From: Bog-532 sp963805255
GTDB taxonomy: Bacteria; Actinomycetota; Actinomycetes; Streptosporangiales; Streptosporangiaceae
NCBI GenBank assembly: GCA_963805255.1
Contig: CAWDTK010000014.1
Span: 62,001 to 126,000 of the forward strand
DNA: 64,000 nt
Reading direction: 5' to 3'
Position 1 is the stretch's first letter, and the number at the start of each line of letters is the position of its first letter. The notes under the pieces were generated by a model. It did not search any database. It was given only the letters and a program-made list of their open reading frames with translations, and was not told where the DNA came from. Positions 9,773 to 19,487 of the stretch are shown piece after piece. Position numbers and translations under genes: made by a program.

Positions 9773-11275
9773 TCACGCCGTCCGCGCCCGGGCCGGCTCG
9801 GCCGCCTCCGTGAGCCGTGAGAAGCGCATGGTGCCGTCGTCGATCCTGCCGCGGCGGAGAGTGAGGACGTCGGTCAGGTAGCTCATGCCGAGCCGCCACG
9901 GGGCCCGCGACCCGGCCCGCGGGAACTGATCGATCGAGCGGAGCACGTATCCCGCCGGGAAGTCGAGCAGCGGCTGCGGGGTGACCCGCGGGTCGTCGTT
10001 GACCGGGACGCACTTGTCGTAGCCGCGGGAATCCATGTACACGAGCAGCCGGCAGACGTACTCGCTCACCAGGTCCGCCTTCAGCGTCCACGACGCGTTG
10101 GTGTAGCCGATCGTGAACGCCAGGTTCGGCACGCCGCTCAGCATCATGCTCTTGTAGGCCATCGTGTCGGGGAGGCGGATGGCGCGGCCGTCGACGGTCA
10201 GCTGGATGCCGCCCAGAGCGAGCAGCTGCAGGCCGGTCGCGGTCACCACGATGTCGGCCTCGAGCTCTTCGCCGGATTCCAGCCGCAGGCCGTGCTCGGT
10301 GAAGGTCGCGATGCGGCCGGTGACCACCGAGGCGCGCTGGTGGCGGATGGCCCGGAACAGGTCTCCGTCGGGCACGAGGCACAGGCGCTGGTCCCACGGG
10401 TTGTAGGCCGGGTTGAAGTGCGTGTCGACGTCGTATCCGGCGGGCAGCTGCCTGATCGTCATATTGCGGATCCAGTTCCGCATCATCTGCGGCCGGCGCT
10501 GGCTGAGCTGATAGATCAGCGTGGTGATCAGCACGTTCTTCCACCGCGTAAGGGCATACGCGCGGCGTACGCCGAACAGCCTGCGGAACCGGGCGTCGAT
10601 CGGATCCTCGGTGGGCAGGCTGATGATGTAGCCCGGCGAGCGCTGCAGCATCGTCACGTGCCCCGCGGTCCCGGCCATGGCCGGCACGAGCGTCACCGCG
10701 GTCGCGCCGCTGCCGATCACCACGACCCGCCGGCCCGCGTAGTCCAGGTCTTCCGGCCAGTGCTGCGGATGGACGACCCGGCCGCGGAAGTTCCCGATAT
10801 CCGGCAACGGCGCCTGGTAGCCGTCGTCGTAGCGGTAGTACCCGCTGCACAGCAGCAGGAAGCGGCACGTCAGCACTACGGGCGCTGCGGGCACCACGGT
10901 TCCGGTGCCGTGGCTGGCTGCCACCGTCCAGCGCGCGTCCGCGCTGGACCAGGAGGCCCGCGTCACCCGGTGGTGGTAGCGGATGTGCTTGTCGATCCCC
11001 GCCCCGGTAGCGGTGTCGCGGACGTAGCGGAGGATCGCAGGGCCGTCCGCGATGGCCTTGGCCGCCGTCCACGGGCGGAACCGGTAACCGAGCGTCTGCA
11101 TGTCCGAGTCCGAGCGCACGCCCGGGTAGCGGAAGAGGTCCCAGGTGCCGCCGATGGCATCGCGGGCCTCCAGGATGGCGTAGGTCCTGCCCGGGAACGC
11201 GGCCTGCAGGTGGTGCGCGGCGCCGATCCCGGACAGCCCAGCCCCGACGATCAGGACGTCGACGTGCTCGCTCAC
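9773..11275 (-). CDS. Flavin-containing (Baeyer-Villiger type) monooxygenase
   Basis: A 500-aa FAD- and NADPH-dependent oxygenase. N-terminal FAD Rossmann motif VLIVGAGLSGIGAAHHL, second dinucleotide fold RVVVIGSGATAVTLVP, and between them FRGRVVHPQHW, which matches the Baeyer-Villiger fingerprint FxGxxxHxxxW. It overlaps the upstream SDR by 4 bp (ATGA), so the two are translationally coupled. The pairing resembles the mymA-sadH arrangement of mycobacteria, where a monooxygenase and an SDR modify cell-envelope lipids; that functional link is inferred. Substrate unknown. Confidence 0.85.
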   Translation of the reverse strand: MSEHVDVLIVGAGLSGIGAAHHLQAAFPGRTYAILEARDAIGGTWDLFRYPGVRSDSDMQTLGYRFRPWTAAKAIADGPAILRYVRDTATGAGIDKHIRYHHRVTRASWSSADARWTVAASHGTGTVVPAAPVVLTCRFLLLCSGYYRYDDGYQAPLPDIGNFRGRVVHPQHWPEDLDYAGRRVVVIGSGATAVTLVPAMAGTAGHVTMLQRSPGYIISLPTEDPIDARFRRLFGVRRAYALTRWKNVLITTLIYQLSQRRPQMMRNWIRNMTIRQLPAGYDVDTHFNPAYNPWDQRLCLVPDGDLFRAIRHQRASVVTGRIATFTEHGLRLESGEELEADIVVTATGLQLLALGGIQLTVDGRAIRLPDTMAYKSMMLSGVPNLAFTIGYTNASWTLKADLVSEYVCRLLVYMDSRGYDKCVPVNDDPRVTPQPLLDFPAGYVLRSIDQFPRAGSRAPWRLGMSYLTDVLTLRRGRIDDGTMRFSRLTEAAEPARARTA

Positions 11276-12126
11276 CGGCGCACCGCCGCCCGCCGCGAAC
11301 GCAGCCGGTTCTCGGCCCGCGCGATGATGTCGAAGTAATGCGTCGGCGCGACCCGGGCCAGGGCATCGAAGGCATAGGCGTCGGGCCCGACCAGGATGCG
11401 GGCCTTGCCCCGCTCGACCCCGCGGCAGATGATCTCCGCCGCCTTCCCGGGTGAGGTCATGGCGATCGCCTCGAAGTCGGCCGCCATCTGGTCGTGGGTG
11501 CGCCCGCGGCCCGCCGGGTCACTGCGCATGCGCCCGTTGCGGGCGATGTTCGTCCTGATACCGCCCGGGTGGATGGTGACCGCGGAGACACCCGTGCCGC
11601 GCAGTTCCTGGCGCAGCGCGTCGGTGAAGCCGCGGACCGCGAACTTCGAGGCGCAATAGGCGCTCTGGTAGGGCATGCCCAGCAAGCCGAAGACGCTGGA
11701 GGTATTCACGATGACGCCCTCGTCCTGTTCGGCCAGGATGGGCAGGAAGGCGCGGGTGCCGTTGACCACACCGCCGAAGTTGATCCGCCGTAGCCACTCG
11801 TCGTCATCCGGGTCGGCGCCGAGGACCGGCGACGCGACGGCGACGCCGGCGTTGTTGAACACGGCCGCCAGTGGCGCGGTCAGCCACTCCCGGACCTGCG
11901 CCGCGAAGCGGAACTGGGCCCCGGCGTCGGCCACGTCGAGCACCCGGGTGAGCGCCGGCCCCGGCAGCGACTGGGCCGTCTCTTTCAGGCCGGTCTCGTT
12001 GACGTCGGCGATGGCCACCGGGGAGCCGGAGCGGGACAATCGCTGCGCGAGGCTCCGGCCGATGCCCGAGGCGGCACCCGTGATCACCACCGGCCGGCCG
12101 GTGATCGCCCGGCGATGTCGGGGCAT
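11272..12126 (-). CDS. Short-chain dehydrogenase/reductase (SadH-like)
   Basis: The start is the ATG at 12126 behind AAGGAG; an in-frame upstream start at 12177 lacks an RBS. The protein (284 aa) shows the classical SDR cofactor motif VVITGAASGIGRSLA, the NNAG motif (AVFNNAGVAVA), catalytic Ser in VNTSSVFG and YxxxK in SAYCASKF. An acidic residue after beta-2 (IADVNE) favours NAD(H). The C-terminus (PTHYFDIIARAENRLR) resembles mycobacterial SadH-type enzymes. First gene of a two-gene unit with the monooxygenase; divergent from the DprE1-like gene. Confidence 0.85.
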   Translation of the reverse strand: MPRHRRAITGRPVVITGAASGIGRSLAQRLSRSGSPVAIADVNETGLKETAQSLPGPALTRVLDVADAGAQFRFAAQVREWLTAPLAAVFNNAGVAVASPVLGADPDDDEWLRRINFGGVVNGTRAFLPILAEQDEGVIVNTSSVFGLLGMPYQSAYCASKFAVRGFTDALRQELRGTGVSAVTIHPGGIRTNIARNGRMRSDPAGRGRTHDQMAADFEAIAMTSPGKAAEIICRGVERGKARILVGPDAYAFDALARVAPTHYFDIIARAENRLRSRRAAVRR

Positions 12127-12281
12127 CAGAACTCCTTTCCGGGCGGCCCGGAGGCCAGCCGTACGCGCCAGTAACATGACGAAGGTACGCCGGCGTGCCG
12201 CAGGCCGTCGAGGGCTGTCCGCAATTCAGCTGCCCGGCGAGCCGGCCGGAGCGGCGGGGGCGCGGGTAGTATCCGGTGCCC

Positions 12282-13637
12282 ATGGGTCACACCGTCACGC
12301 TGACCGGCTGGGGCCGGATCGCGCCATCCTCGGCTGAGCTGGCCGAGCCGTCCGGCCCCGGCGACGCGGAAACGCTGCTCAAGGCGGCGGTGCCGTCTCG
12401 TGGCCTGATCGCGCGCGGCCTGGGCCGCAGTTACAACAACGCGGCTCAGTGCGGGGGCGGCGTGGTCGTCTCGACCGCCCGGCTCAGCCGGATCACCGGG
12501 CTGGACCCGGTCAGCGGGCTGGCGGCCTGTGAAGCCGGCGTCAGCCTGGAGCAGCTCATGGTGGCCGGGCTGCCGGCCGGCTGGTTCGTCCCGGTATCTC
12601 CCGGCACCCGGCAGGTGACCATCGGCGGCGCCATCGCGGCGGACGTGCACGGCAAGAACCACCATGTGGCGGGCAGCTTCGCCCGGCACGTGCGGTCCGT
12701 CGACCTGATGCTGCCCAGCGGTGAGCTGCGCTCGGTGACCAGCGAGGGCGATCCCGCCCTGTTCTGGGCGACCGCGGGCGGCATGGGCCTGACCGGCTTC
12801 ATCCTGCGGGCCACGGTGCAGCTGAAGAAGGTCTCCACGTCCCGGGTCCGGGTGGACACCGTACGCACCGCCGGCATCGACGAGACCATGGCCGTGCTGG
12901 CCGAGCACGACCGCAGCTACGGCTACACGGTGGCCTGGTCGGACAGCATGGCCCGGGGCGCGGGCCTCGGCCGCTCGGTGATCACCAGCGGCGACTTCGC
13001 TGAGCTGGCCGACCTGCCCGCCGCGGAGAAGGCGGACCCGTTCGCGTTCCGCCCCGGCGCCCGCCTCAGCGTGCCGTCCCCGTTCCCGCCCGGGCTGATC
13101 AACCGCTACACGGTGGCGCTGGCCAACGAGGCGTGGTACCGCAAGGCGCCGCGGCACCGTACCGGCGAGCTGCAGACCATCGGGACGTTCTTCCACCCGC
13201 TCGACGGCATCAGGAACTGGAACCGCGTCTACGGGCCGGGCGGGTTCCGGCAGTACCAGTACGTGGTCCCGTTCGGCCAGGAGGCCGCCGTGCGCCGGTC
13301 GTTCGAGCTGGTCAGCGCGGCGCGGGCACCGTCATTCGTGACGGTGCTGAAGCGCTTCGGCGGGGGTGACCCGGGCCTGCTGTCGTTTCCCACGGCCGGC
13401 TGGACGCTCGCCCTCGACTTCCCGGCGCGCACTCCGGGGCTAACCCCGCTGCTGGACCGGCTGGACCGGCTCGTCCTCGGCGCCGGGGGACGCGTCTACC
13501 TGGCCAAGGACTCGCGGGTGCCCCCCGAGGTGCTGGCGCAGATGTACCCCCGGCTGCCCGAGTTCCGGAAGCTCCGCGCCGGGCTGGACCCGGACGGACT
13601 GTTCGCGTCCGACCTGTCCCGCCGCCTCAGTCTCTGA
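12282..13637 (+). CDS. dprE1: FAD-binding oxidoreductase, DprE1 homologue (decaprenylphosphoryl-ribose 2'-oxidase)
   Basis: A 451-aa VAO-family flavoprotein. FAD-binding signatures are RGLGRSYNNAAQ and GGAIAADVHGKNHHVAGSF, followed by HVRSVDLMLPSGELR and GGMGLTGFI; the substrate domain carries GFRQYQYVVPFG and FKxFG-like LKRFGGGDPG. It would oxidise the 2'-hydroxyl of polyprenylphosphoryl ribose, towards arabinose donor synthesis. At the position of Mycobacterium tuberculosis Cys387 the motif reads GWTLALDFP, with Ala (about residue 377) instead of Cys. The partner reductase DprE2 is not adjacent: the neighbouring SDR looks different. ATG at 12276 (GTG) or 12282 (ATG) are both possible. Confidence 0.8.
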   Translation: MGHTVTLTGWGRIAPSSAELAEPSGPGDAETLLKAAVPSRGLIARGLGRSYNNAAQCGGGVVVSTARLSRITGLDPVSGLAACEAGVSLEQLMVAGLPAGWFVPVSPGTRQVTIGGAIAADVHGKNHHVAGSFARHVRSVDLMLPSGELRSVTSEGDPALFWATAGGMGLTGFILRATVQLKKVSTSRVRVDTVRTAGIDETMAVLAEHDRSYGYTVAWSDSMARGAGLGRSVITSGDFAELADLPAAEKADPFAFRPGARLSVPSPFPPGLINRYTVALANEAWYRKAPRHRTGELQTIGTFFHPLDGIRNWNRVYGPGGFRQYQYVVPFGQEAAVRRSFELVSAARAPSFVTVLKRFGGGDPGLLSFPTAGWTLALDFPARTPGLTPLLDRLDRLVLGAGGRVYLAKDSRVPPEVLAQMYPRLPEFRKLRAGLDPDGLFASDLSRRLSL

Positions 13638-13960
13638 CCCCCTTCCATGATCGTGTGACGTTTTCCGCGCTCCACGCGGGTTTCCGCACGCGCCGGCGGA
13701 TGGTGCGGGTGCGCCCCGCACGCGGCCGGGCTGAAAGACGGCCGAACGGGCCTTGGCGGGACGGCACATGATCCCGCCGGATCCGCTTATGCGGCGTTTT
13801 TTCCGGAGTGAGCCCGGAATCCTGTGTGTCATTTTCTTGACATTGGGTACCCGCGGGATCAGTGTGTTCGTTATCGCGGTGCTCTCCTGAGCGATGGACG
13901 CTCACTTGAGCCCACGTGCACCTGAGCGCAGGACGTAGTACCTGGACGATGGGATGCGCG

Positions 13961-15394
13961 ATGACTCAACGACGAGACATCCGGCGAGACGATGGCTCCG
14001 CGGCTCAGCGTTCCGCCGCCGGATCCGGCGCACGGCCGATCAGCCGCCGCGCCTTTCTGGCCGGGACCGCGGGCGGCGCGGCGCTCGCCCTGTCCGGCTG
14101 CGCGACCGGCACGGAGCAGTTGTTCTCGGGCGGCAGTCCGGGGACGACGATCACCGTGGCCATCGTGTCCAACTCGCAGATGCAGGACGCGATCAGCCTG
14201 TCCTACCTGTTCGAGCAGCAGCACCCCGGCGTGCACCCCACGTTCGTGTCGCTGCCGGAAAACGAGGCGCGCGCCAAGATCACCGCGGACGTGTCCACCC
14301 AGGGCGGCGAATTCGACGTTGTGATGATCAGCAACTACGAGACGCCGATGTGGTCGGCCAACGGCTGGCTGGTCAACCTCCAGCCGTACATCAACGCCAC
14401 CCCCGGCTACGACGCGAACGATTTCCTGCCCCAGCTCCGCTCAACGCTGTCGCACAAGGGCGACCTGTATTCGGTGCCCTTCTACGGGGAGTCCTCGTTC
14501 CTCATGTACCGCAAGGACCTGATGCAGCAGGCCGGGATCACCATGCCGGAGCGCCCGACCTGGGACCAGGTGAGCCAGATCGCCGCGCGGATGCACAACG
14601 CGAAGAAGGGGCAGGTCGGGATCTGCCTGCGCGGCGACCCGGGCTGGGGCGAGAACCTCGCGCCCATCGACACCGTGATCAACTCGTTCGGCGGCCGGTG
14701 GTTCAACCTCCAGTGGCAGGCGCAGCTGACCAGCCCCGAGGTGCAGCGCGCGGCCACGGCCTACGTGTCGCTGCTGCAGAAGTACGGCGAGCCGGGCGCT
14801 CCCGAGGCCGGCTTCTCCGAGTGCGCCACCCTGTACAGCCAGGGGGACGCCGCCATGTGGTACGACGCCACCTCGGCGGTGAGCACGATCGAGGATCCGG
14901 CCAGCAGCAAGGTGGCCGGCAAGAACGGCTACGCGTGGGCCCCGACGCAGGACGGCCGCCCGTCCGGCTGGCTCTACACCTGGTCGCTGGCGATCCCGTC
15001 CACCTGTCCGCACAAGCAGGAGGCCTGGGACTTCATCTCCTGGATGACCTCGAAGACCTACATCCAGACCGTCGGCCAGAAGCTGGGCTGGTCGCACGTG
15101 CCGCCGGGCAGCCGGTTCTCCAGCTACCAGATCCCGCAGTACAAGAAGCTGTCGTCCGCCTACGGCCCGCTGACCCTGAAGTCGATCAACGCGACCAATT
15201 CGGCGCATCCGGCCCTCGAGCCAGTGCCGTACACCGGCGTCCAGTTCCTGGACATCCCCGAGTTCCAGGATCTCGGCACCAACGTCAGCGAGCAGTTCAG
15301 CGCGGCCATCGCCGGCTCCCAGCCGGTCGCCTCCACGCTGTCGCAGGCCCAGCTGTACGCCCAGGCCGTCGGCGACACGTACCGGTCCGCGTGA
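13961..15394 (+). CDS. Sugar/polyol ABC transporter substrate-binding lipoprotein
   Basis: A 477-aa extracellular solute-binding protein, family 1. The N-terminus has a Tat-like signal (ISRRAFLAGTAGG) with lipobox ALSGC, so it is exported, probably folded, and lipid-anchored. Typical features are LFEQQHPGVHPTFV, ITADVSTQGGEFDVVMI, LYSVPFYGESSFLMYRKDL and DAAMWYDATSAV. It heads an importer operon: two permeases, an ATPase and a dehydrogenase follow on the same strand. Earlier in-frame starts exist at 13916 and 13949. The 13638-13960 gap holds the promoter region; I see only a short GAGCG/CGCTC inverted repeat near 13889-13903 there. Confidence 0.85.
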   Translation: MTQRRDIRRDDGSAAQRSAAGSGARPISRRAFLAGTAGGAALALSGCATGTEQLFSGGSPGTTITVAIVSNSQMQDAISLSYLFEQQHPGVHPTFVSLPENEARAKITADVSTQGGEFDVVMISNYETPMWSANGWLVNLQPYINATPGYDANDFLPQLRSTLSHKGDLYSVPFYGESSFLMYRKDLMQQAGITMPERPTWDQVSQIAARMHNAKKGQVGICLRGDPGWGENLAPIDTVINSFGGRWFNLQWQAQLTSPEVQRAATAYVSLLQKYGEPGAPEAGFSECATLYSQGDAAMWYDATSAVSTIEDPASSKVAGKNGYAWAPTQDGRPSGWLYTWSLAIPSTCPHKQEAWDFISWMTSKTYIQTVGQKLGWSHVPPGSRFSSYQIPQYKKLSSAYGPLTLKSINATNSAHPALEPVPYTGVQFLDIPEFQDLGTNVSEQFSAAIAGSQPVASTLSQAQLYAQAVGDTYRSA

Positions 15395-15461
15395 TGGCGG
15401 GTCCGCGTCGTTCCCCGGCCCGGCCGGCCCGGCCCGCCACCTCACCCGCAGGGAGGCCATA

Positions 15462-16401
15462 ATGACCGCGATCGCTCCTCCGGTGGCGGGCACGCACCCC
15501 GTGCGTGCCCGTCCCGACGCCCGCCGCCAGGGCTGGGTGCGGCGCGCCCCGCTGCTGCCCGCGCTGGTGTTCACGATCATCATCACCCAGCTGCCGTTCC
15601 TGGTGACGCTCTACTACTCGCTGGAATCGTGGAGCCTGGTCCGGCCCGGCTCCCGGCACTTCGCCGGGTTCGGCAACTACGTCGACGTGTTCAAGGACAG
15701 CCAGTTCCGGACCGCCGCGCTGAACACGGTGATCATGACGGTCGGCACGGTGCTCATCGCCATGGTCATCGGCGTCCTGCTCGCGCTGCTGCTGGACCGG
15801 AAGTTCCTCGGCCGGGGCGTCGTCCGGACCTTGCTGATCACGCCGTTCCTGATCATGCCGGTCGCCGCGGCGCTACTGTGGAAGACGACGATGCTCGACC
15901 CGACGTTCGGCATCGTCAACTTCGTCTTCCGGCCGTTCGGGATCGGTCACTTCGACTGGCTGAGCAGCTTCCCGCTCGGCTCGGTCATGATCGAGATGAT
16001 CTGGCAGTGGACGCCGTTCATGATGCTGCTCGTGCTGGCCGGCCTGCAGAGCCAGCCCAAGGACATCCTGGAGGCGGCCAGCTGCGACGGCGCCAGGCCG
16101 CTGGCCATCTTCCGCGAGCTGACGCTCCCGCACCTGCGGCGCTACATCGAGCTGGGCATCGTCCTCGGCGCCATCTACGTGATCAACGAGTTCGAACGCG
16201 GTCTACATGATGACCCAGGGCGGCCCGGGTATCTCCAGCGCCAATCTGCCCTTCTACATCTACCAGCGCGCGTTCCTCGGCTTCCAGGTCGGCCAGGCGG
16301 CGGCGATGGGTGTGGTGGTCGTCGTGGCCACGATCATCGTCGCGACCTTCGCGCTGCGGCTGATCTTCACCTCGTTCTCCGGCACCGAACAGGCGGCATG
16401 A
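15462..16401 (+). CDS. Sugar ABC transporter permease 1 (MalF-like), frameshifted
   Basis: Six predicted membrane segments beginning at LLPALVFTIIITQLPFLVTL. The cytoplasmic EAA loop that contacts the ATPase reads EAASCDGARPLAIFRELTLP. Near 16193 one extra A (TTCGAACGCG in place of TTCGACGCG) breaks the frame after YVINEF. The correct continuation is DAVYMMTQGGPGISS, then LPFYIYQRAFLGFQVGQAAA and a last membrane helix, ending at TGA 16401. The shift makes genes 1 and 2 read as a single 607-aa ORF. Probably intact in the organism. Confidence 0.85.
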
Positions 16402-17285
16402 TGAGCGCGGACAGCATGACGGCGCAGGCCGGCCCGGCCACTGCGGCACCGGCGTACACCGGACCGCGCAGGAAGCGCCGCAGCAACAGCCTGACGTTGG
16501 GCATCGTCGGCTGGGTGGTCGGGATCCTGTTCTTCTTCCCGGTCCTGTGGATGGTGCTGACCTCGTTCAAGACCGAGGCCCAGGCCTACACGAACACACC
16601 GGCGGTGATCTTCTCGCCAACCCTGTCGCAGTACAAGACGGTGTTCGCCAGCGGCCTGTGGCCGTACGTGGCCAACTCGGCCTTCGCCACGATCGTGTCC
16701 ACGATCCTGGTGCTGGCGCTGGCCACGCCGTGCGCGTTCGCCCTGTCCCTGCGCCCGGTGAAGAAGACCCGCGACGTGCTGTTCTTCTTCATCAGCACCA
16801 AGATGCTGCCGGTGGTGGCCGCGATCATCCCGATCTACATCGCCGCACGCGACCTGCACATGCTGGACAACATCTTCACGCTGGTCATCCTGTACACCGC
16901 GATGAACCTGCCGATCGCGGTGTGGATGATGCGGTCGTTCTTCCTGGAGGTACCCGGCGAGCTGCTGGAGGCGGCGGAGATGGACGGGGCGCCGCTGCGC
17001 CGGACCGTGGTCGAGGTGATCTTGCCGGTGGTCGCGCCCGGGCTGGCCGCCACCGCGCTGATCTGCTCCATCTTCTCGTGGAACGAGTTCTTCTTCGCCG
17101 TGAACCTCACCGCGACGCGGGCCGCCACCGTCCCGGTCTTCCTGGTCGGGTTCATCTCGTCGGAGGGGCTGTACTTCGCCCAGCTCGCCGCGGCGGCCAC
17201 GGTGGCGACCCTGCCGGTCGTGCTGGCCGGGTGGGTGGCGCAGCGCCAGCTCGTCCGCGGGCTGTCCTTCGGGGCGATCAAGTGA
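16398..17285 (+). CDS. Sugar ABC transporter permease 2 (MalG-like)
   Basis: ATG at 16398 overlaps the stop of permease 1 as ATGA, giving coupled translation. 295 aa, six membrane helices (first at TLGIVGWVVGILFFFPVLW). The EAA loop reads EAAEMDGAPLRRTVVEVILP, the C-terminus VLAGWVAQRQLVRGLSFGAIK. Together with permease 1 it forms the channel of a carbohydrate-uptake (CUT1) importer. Confidence 0.9.
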   Translation: MMSADSMTAQAGPATAAPAYTGPRRKRRSNSLTLGIVGWVVGILFFFPVLWMVLTSFKTEAQAYTNTPAVIFSPTLSQYKTVFASGLWPYVANSAFATIVSTILVLALATPCAFALSLRPVKKTRDVLFFFISTKMLPVVAAIIPIYIAARDLHMLDNIFTLVILYTAMNLPIAVWMMRSFFLEVPGELLEAAEMDGAPLRRTVVEVILPVVAPGLAATALICSIFSWNEFFFAVNLTATRAATVPVFLVGFISSEGLYFAQLAAAATVATLPVVLAGWVAQRQLVRGLSFGAIK

Positions 17286-17330
17286 TGACCACCTTCCGCC
17301 CGCTCTCCGGGCCAGACACAGGAGAAGACC

Positions 17331-18407
17331 ATGGCTGAGGTCACCTACGACCACGCGACGTGCATCTATCCCGGCGCGGAACGGCCCGCGGTGAACGCGC
17401 TCGACCTGGCCGTCGCGGACGGCGAGTTCGTGGTCATGGTCGGCCCCTCCGGATGCGGGAAGACGACCGCGCTGCGGATGCTGGCCGGCCTGGAGGAGAT
17501 CGACGACGGGTCGATCCGGATCGACGGCAAAGACATGGTGGGCGTGCCGTCCCGGGAACGCGACATCGCGATGGTGTTCCAGAACTACGCGCTGTACCCG
17601 AGCAAGACCGTTGCGGAGAACATGGGCTTCGCCCTGAAGATGCAGGGGGTGGACAAGGACGAGCGCGCCCGCCGGGTCCGGGAAGCGGCCAGGCTGCTCG
17701 ACCTGGAGGACTTCCTCGACCGGAAACCGCGCAACCTGTCCGGCGGCCAGCGCCAGCGGGTCGCGATGGGCCGCGCCATCGTCCGCGAGCCGAAGGTCTT
17801 CTGCATGGACGAGCCGCTGTCCAACCTGGACGCCCAGCTGCGGGTGCAGACGCGCACCCAGATCGCCGAGCTGCAGCGGCGGCTCGCGGTGACGACCGTC
17901 TACGTGACGCACGACCAGGTGGAGGCCATGACCATGGGCGACCGGGTGGCGGTGATGCGGCTCGGCCAGCTACAGCAGTTCGCCTCGCCCACCGAGCTGT
18001 ACGACAAGCCGGTCAACGTGTTCGTCGCCTCCTTCATCGGCTCGCCCTCGATGAACCGCTTCGAGGGCACCCTGGAGAACGGCTGGGTCCGGGCCGGCGG
18101 CGCGCAGCTCCGCCCGTCCGATCAGCAGCTGCGCGCGGCGCAGGGCCACGGCAAGCTCGTCGTCGGGATCCGGCCCGAGCACCTGTCGGCCGGCGGCGCC
18201 GGCGACCTGACCGTGAAGGTCGCCCTGGTGGAGGACCTGGGCAGTGACTCCTTCATCTACGGCAGCCTGGCCGACGACCCCGGCAGCAACATCATCGTCC
18301 GCAGCGGCCGCGACCATCCCCGCCCGGGCGAGGTGATTAAGGTCGGAGTAGACACCGCCCACCTGCATCTGTTCGACGCCGGCACCGGCCTGCGGGTCGG
18401 CGACTGA
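17331..18407 (+). CDS. ABC transporter ATP-binding protein (MsmK/UgpC type)
   Basis: A 358-aa ATPase starting 8 nt after AGGAGA. Walker A GPSGCGKTT, Q-loop MVFQNYALYP, signature LSGGQRQR, Walker B VFCMDEPLSNLDA, switch His in TVYVTHDQVEAMTMGD. The C-terminal TOBE/regulatory extension (VGIRPEHLSAGGAGD) is that of CUT1 importers. It powers the two permeases encoded immediately upstream; being in the same operon it is probably dedicated, though such ATPases can be shared. Confidence 0.92.
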   Translation: MAEVTYDHATCIYPGAERPAVNALDLAVADGEFVVMVGPSGCGKTTALRMLAGLEEIDDGSIRIDGKDMVGVPSRERDIAMVFQNYALYPSKTVAENMGFALKMQGVDKDERARRVREAARLLDLEDFLDRKPRNLSGGQRQRVAMGRAIVREPKVFCMDEPLSNLDAQLRVQTRTQIAELQRRLAVTTVYVTHDQVEAMTMGDRVAVMRLGQLQQFASPTELYDKPVNVFVASFIGSPSMNRFEGTLENGWVRAGGAQLRPSDQQLRAAQGHGKLVVGIRPEHLSAGGAGDLTVKVALVEDLGSDSFIYGSLADDPGSNIIVRSGRDHPRPGEVIKVGVDTAHLHLFDAGTGLRVGD

Positions 18408-18460
18408 AGCCGGTCTCCGGCCCGCGGGCCGCCCCGCCCGGACCACTTCGAGGGAGAGTT

Positions 18461-19462
18461 ATGCGCGCCGTCGTCTGGGAGAGCCCCGGCAAGCTCGCGG
18501 TGACCGAGGTGCCTGACCCGGCCCCCAGACACCGGGAGCTGGTCGTGCAGGTCGGCGCGTGCGGCATCTGCGGCACCGACGTGCACATCGCCGATGGGGA
18601 GTTCCCGCCCACCCCGTACCCGATCATCCCCGGTCATGAGTTCGCGGGCCGCGTCGTCGCGCTCGGCGAGGGCGTCCCCGGCGAATGGCGCGAGGGCGAC
18701 CGGGTGGCCGTGGACCCCTCGCTGTTCTGCGGCCACTGCCCGGCCTGCCACGCCGGGCGCGGCAACCTCTGCGCCAACTGGAACGCGCTCGGCGACACCG
18801 TGGCCGGCGCGTTCGCCGAATACGTCGCGGTGCCCTTCACCAACGCCTACCCGATCCCGGGCGGCGTCAGCGACCAGCAGGGCGCGCTCATCGAGCCACT
18901 GTCGTGCGCCGTGCACGGGCTGCGCCGGATCGGCCCGGTGATCGGGCAGGACGTCCTGGTGATGGGGGCTGGCACCATGGGGCTGCTGCTCATGCAGCTG
19001 CTCAACCGCGCGGGGGCCCGTTCGGTGGCCGTGGTGGACCGTAAGGCGGCCCGCCTGGGGGCCGCCACCGCGGTGGGCGCGGCGAGTGTCGCGGAGGACG
19101 TCAGCGCACTGGAAACCCAGGTCTTCAGCGTGGCGGTCGACGCCACCGGGGCCCCGGCCGCGATCGAGGCCGCGTTCGGCCGGCTGGACCGCGGCGGGAG
19201 GCTGCTGATCTTCGGTGTGACCAGCGGCGACGCCGAAATATCGCTGTCGCCGTTCCGGATCTACAACGACGAGATCACTGTGCTCGGGTCGATGGCCGTG
19301 CTGAACAGCTTCGGCGCGGCGGCCGGCCTGATGGCTGCGGACGGCGCGATCGTCACCGGCCCGCTGCTCGGCGACCCGTTCCCCCTCGGCCAGTTCCCGG
19401 AGGCGCTGGCCAGCGTGCGGGCCGGCGAAGGCATCAAGATCCAGGTCACGCCGGGCCGCTAG
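18461..19462 (+). CDS. Zinc-dependent medium-chain alcohol/polyol dehydrogenase
   Basis: A 333-aa MDR enzyme. Catalytic zinc ligands lie in ACGICGTDVHI and GHEFAGRVV; the four-Cys structural zinc loop is CGHCPACHAGRGNLC; the NAD(P) Rossmann motif is VMGAGTMGLLLMQLL. As last gene of the ABC operon, 53 bp after the ATPase and with an AGGGAGAG Shine-Dalgarno, it most likely oxidises the imported polyol or sugar (sorbitol/threonine dehydrogenase group). Substrate not determinable from sequence. Confidence 0.88.
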   Translation: MRAVVWESPGKLAVTEVPDPAPRHRELVVQVGACGICGTDVHIADGEFPPTPYPIIPGHEFAGRVVALGEGVPGEWREGDRVAVDPSLFCGHCPACHAGRGNLCANWNALGDTVAGAFAEYVAVPFTNAYPIPGGVSDQQGALIEPLSCAVHGLRRIGPVIGQDVLVMGAGTMGLLLMQLLNRAGARSVAVVDRKAARLGAATAVGAASVAEDVSALETQVFSVAVDATGAPAAIEAAFGRLDRGGRLLIFGVTSGDAEISLSPFRIYNDEITVLGSMAVLNSFGAAAGLMAADGAIVTGPLLGDPFPLGQFPEALASVRAGEGIKIQVTPGR

Positions 19463-19487
19463 ACCGCCGCCCCGGCGGCCGTGAGCG

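Noticed and set aside
12126..13196. Minus-strand 356-aa ORF opposite the DprE1 homologue
   Set aside because: Arg/Gly/Ala shadow frame with no domain, antisense to a conserved flavoprotein.
11272..13637. DprE1-DprE2 pair
   Set aside because: The SDR is SadH-like, divergently transcribed and coupled to a monooxygenase, not a typical DprE2.
15462..17285. Single 607-aa fused permease
   Set aside because: An inserted A near 16193 merges two normal permease genes that otherwise overlap as ATGA; fusion is an artefact.
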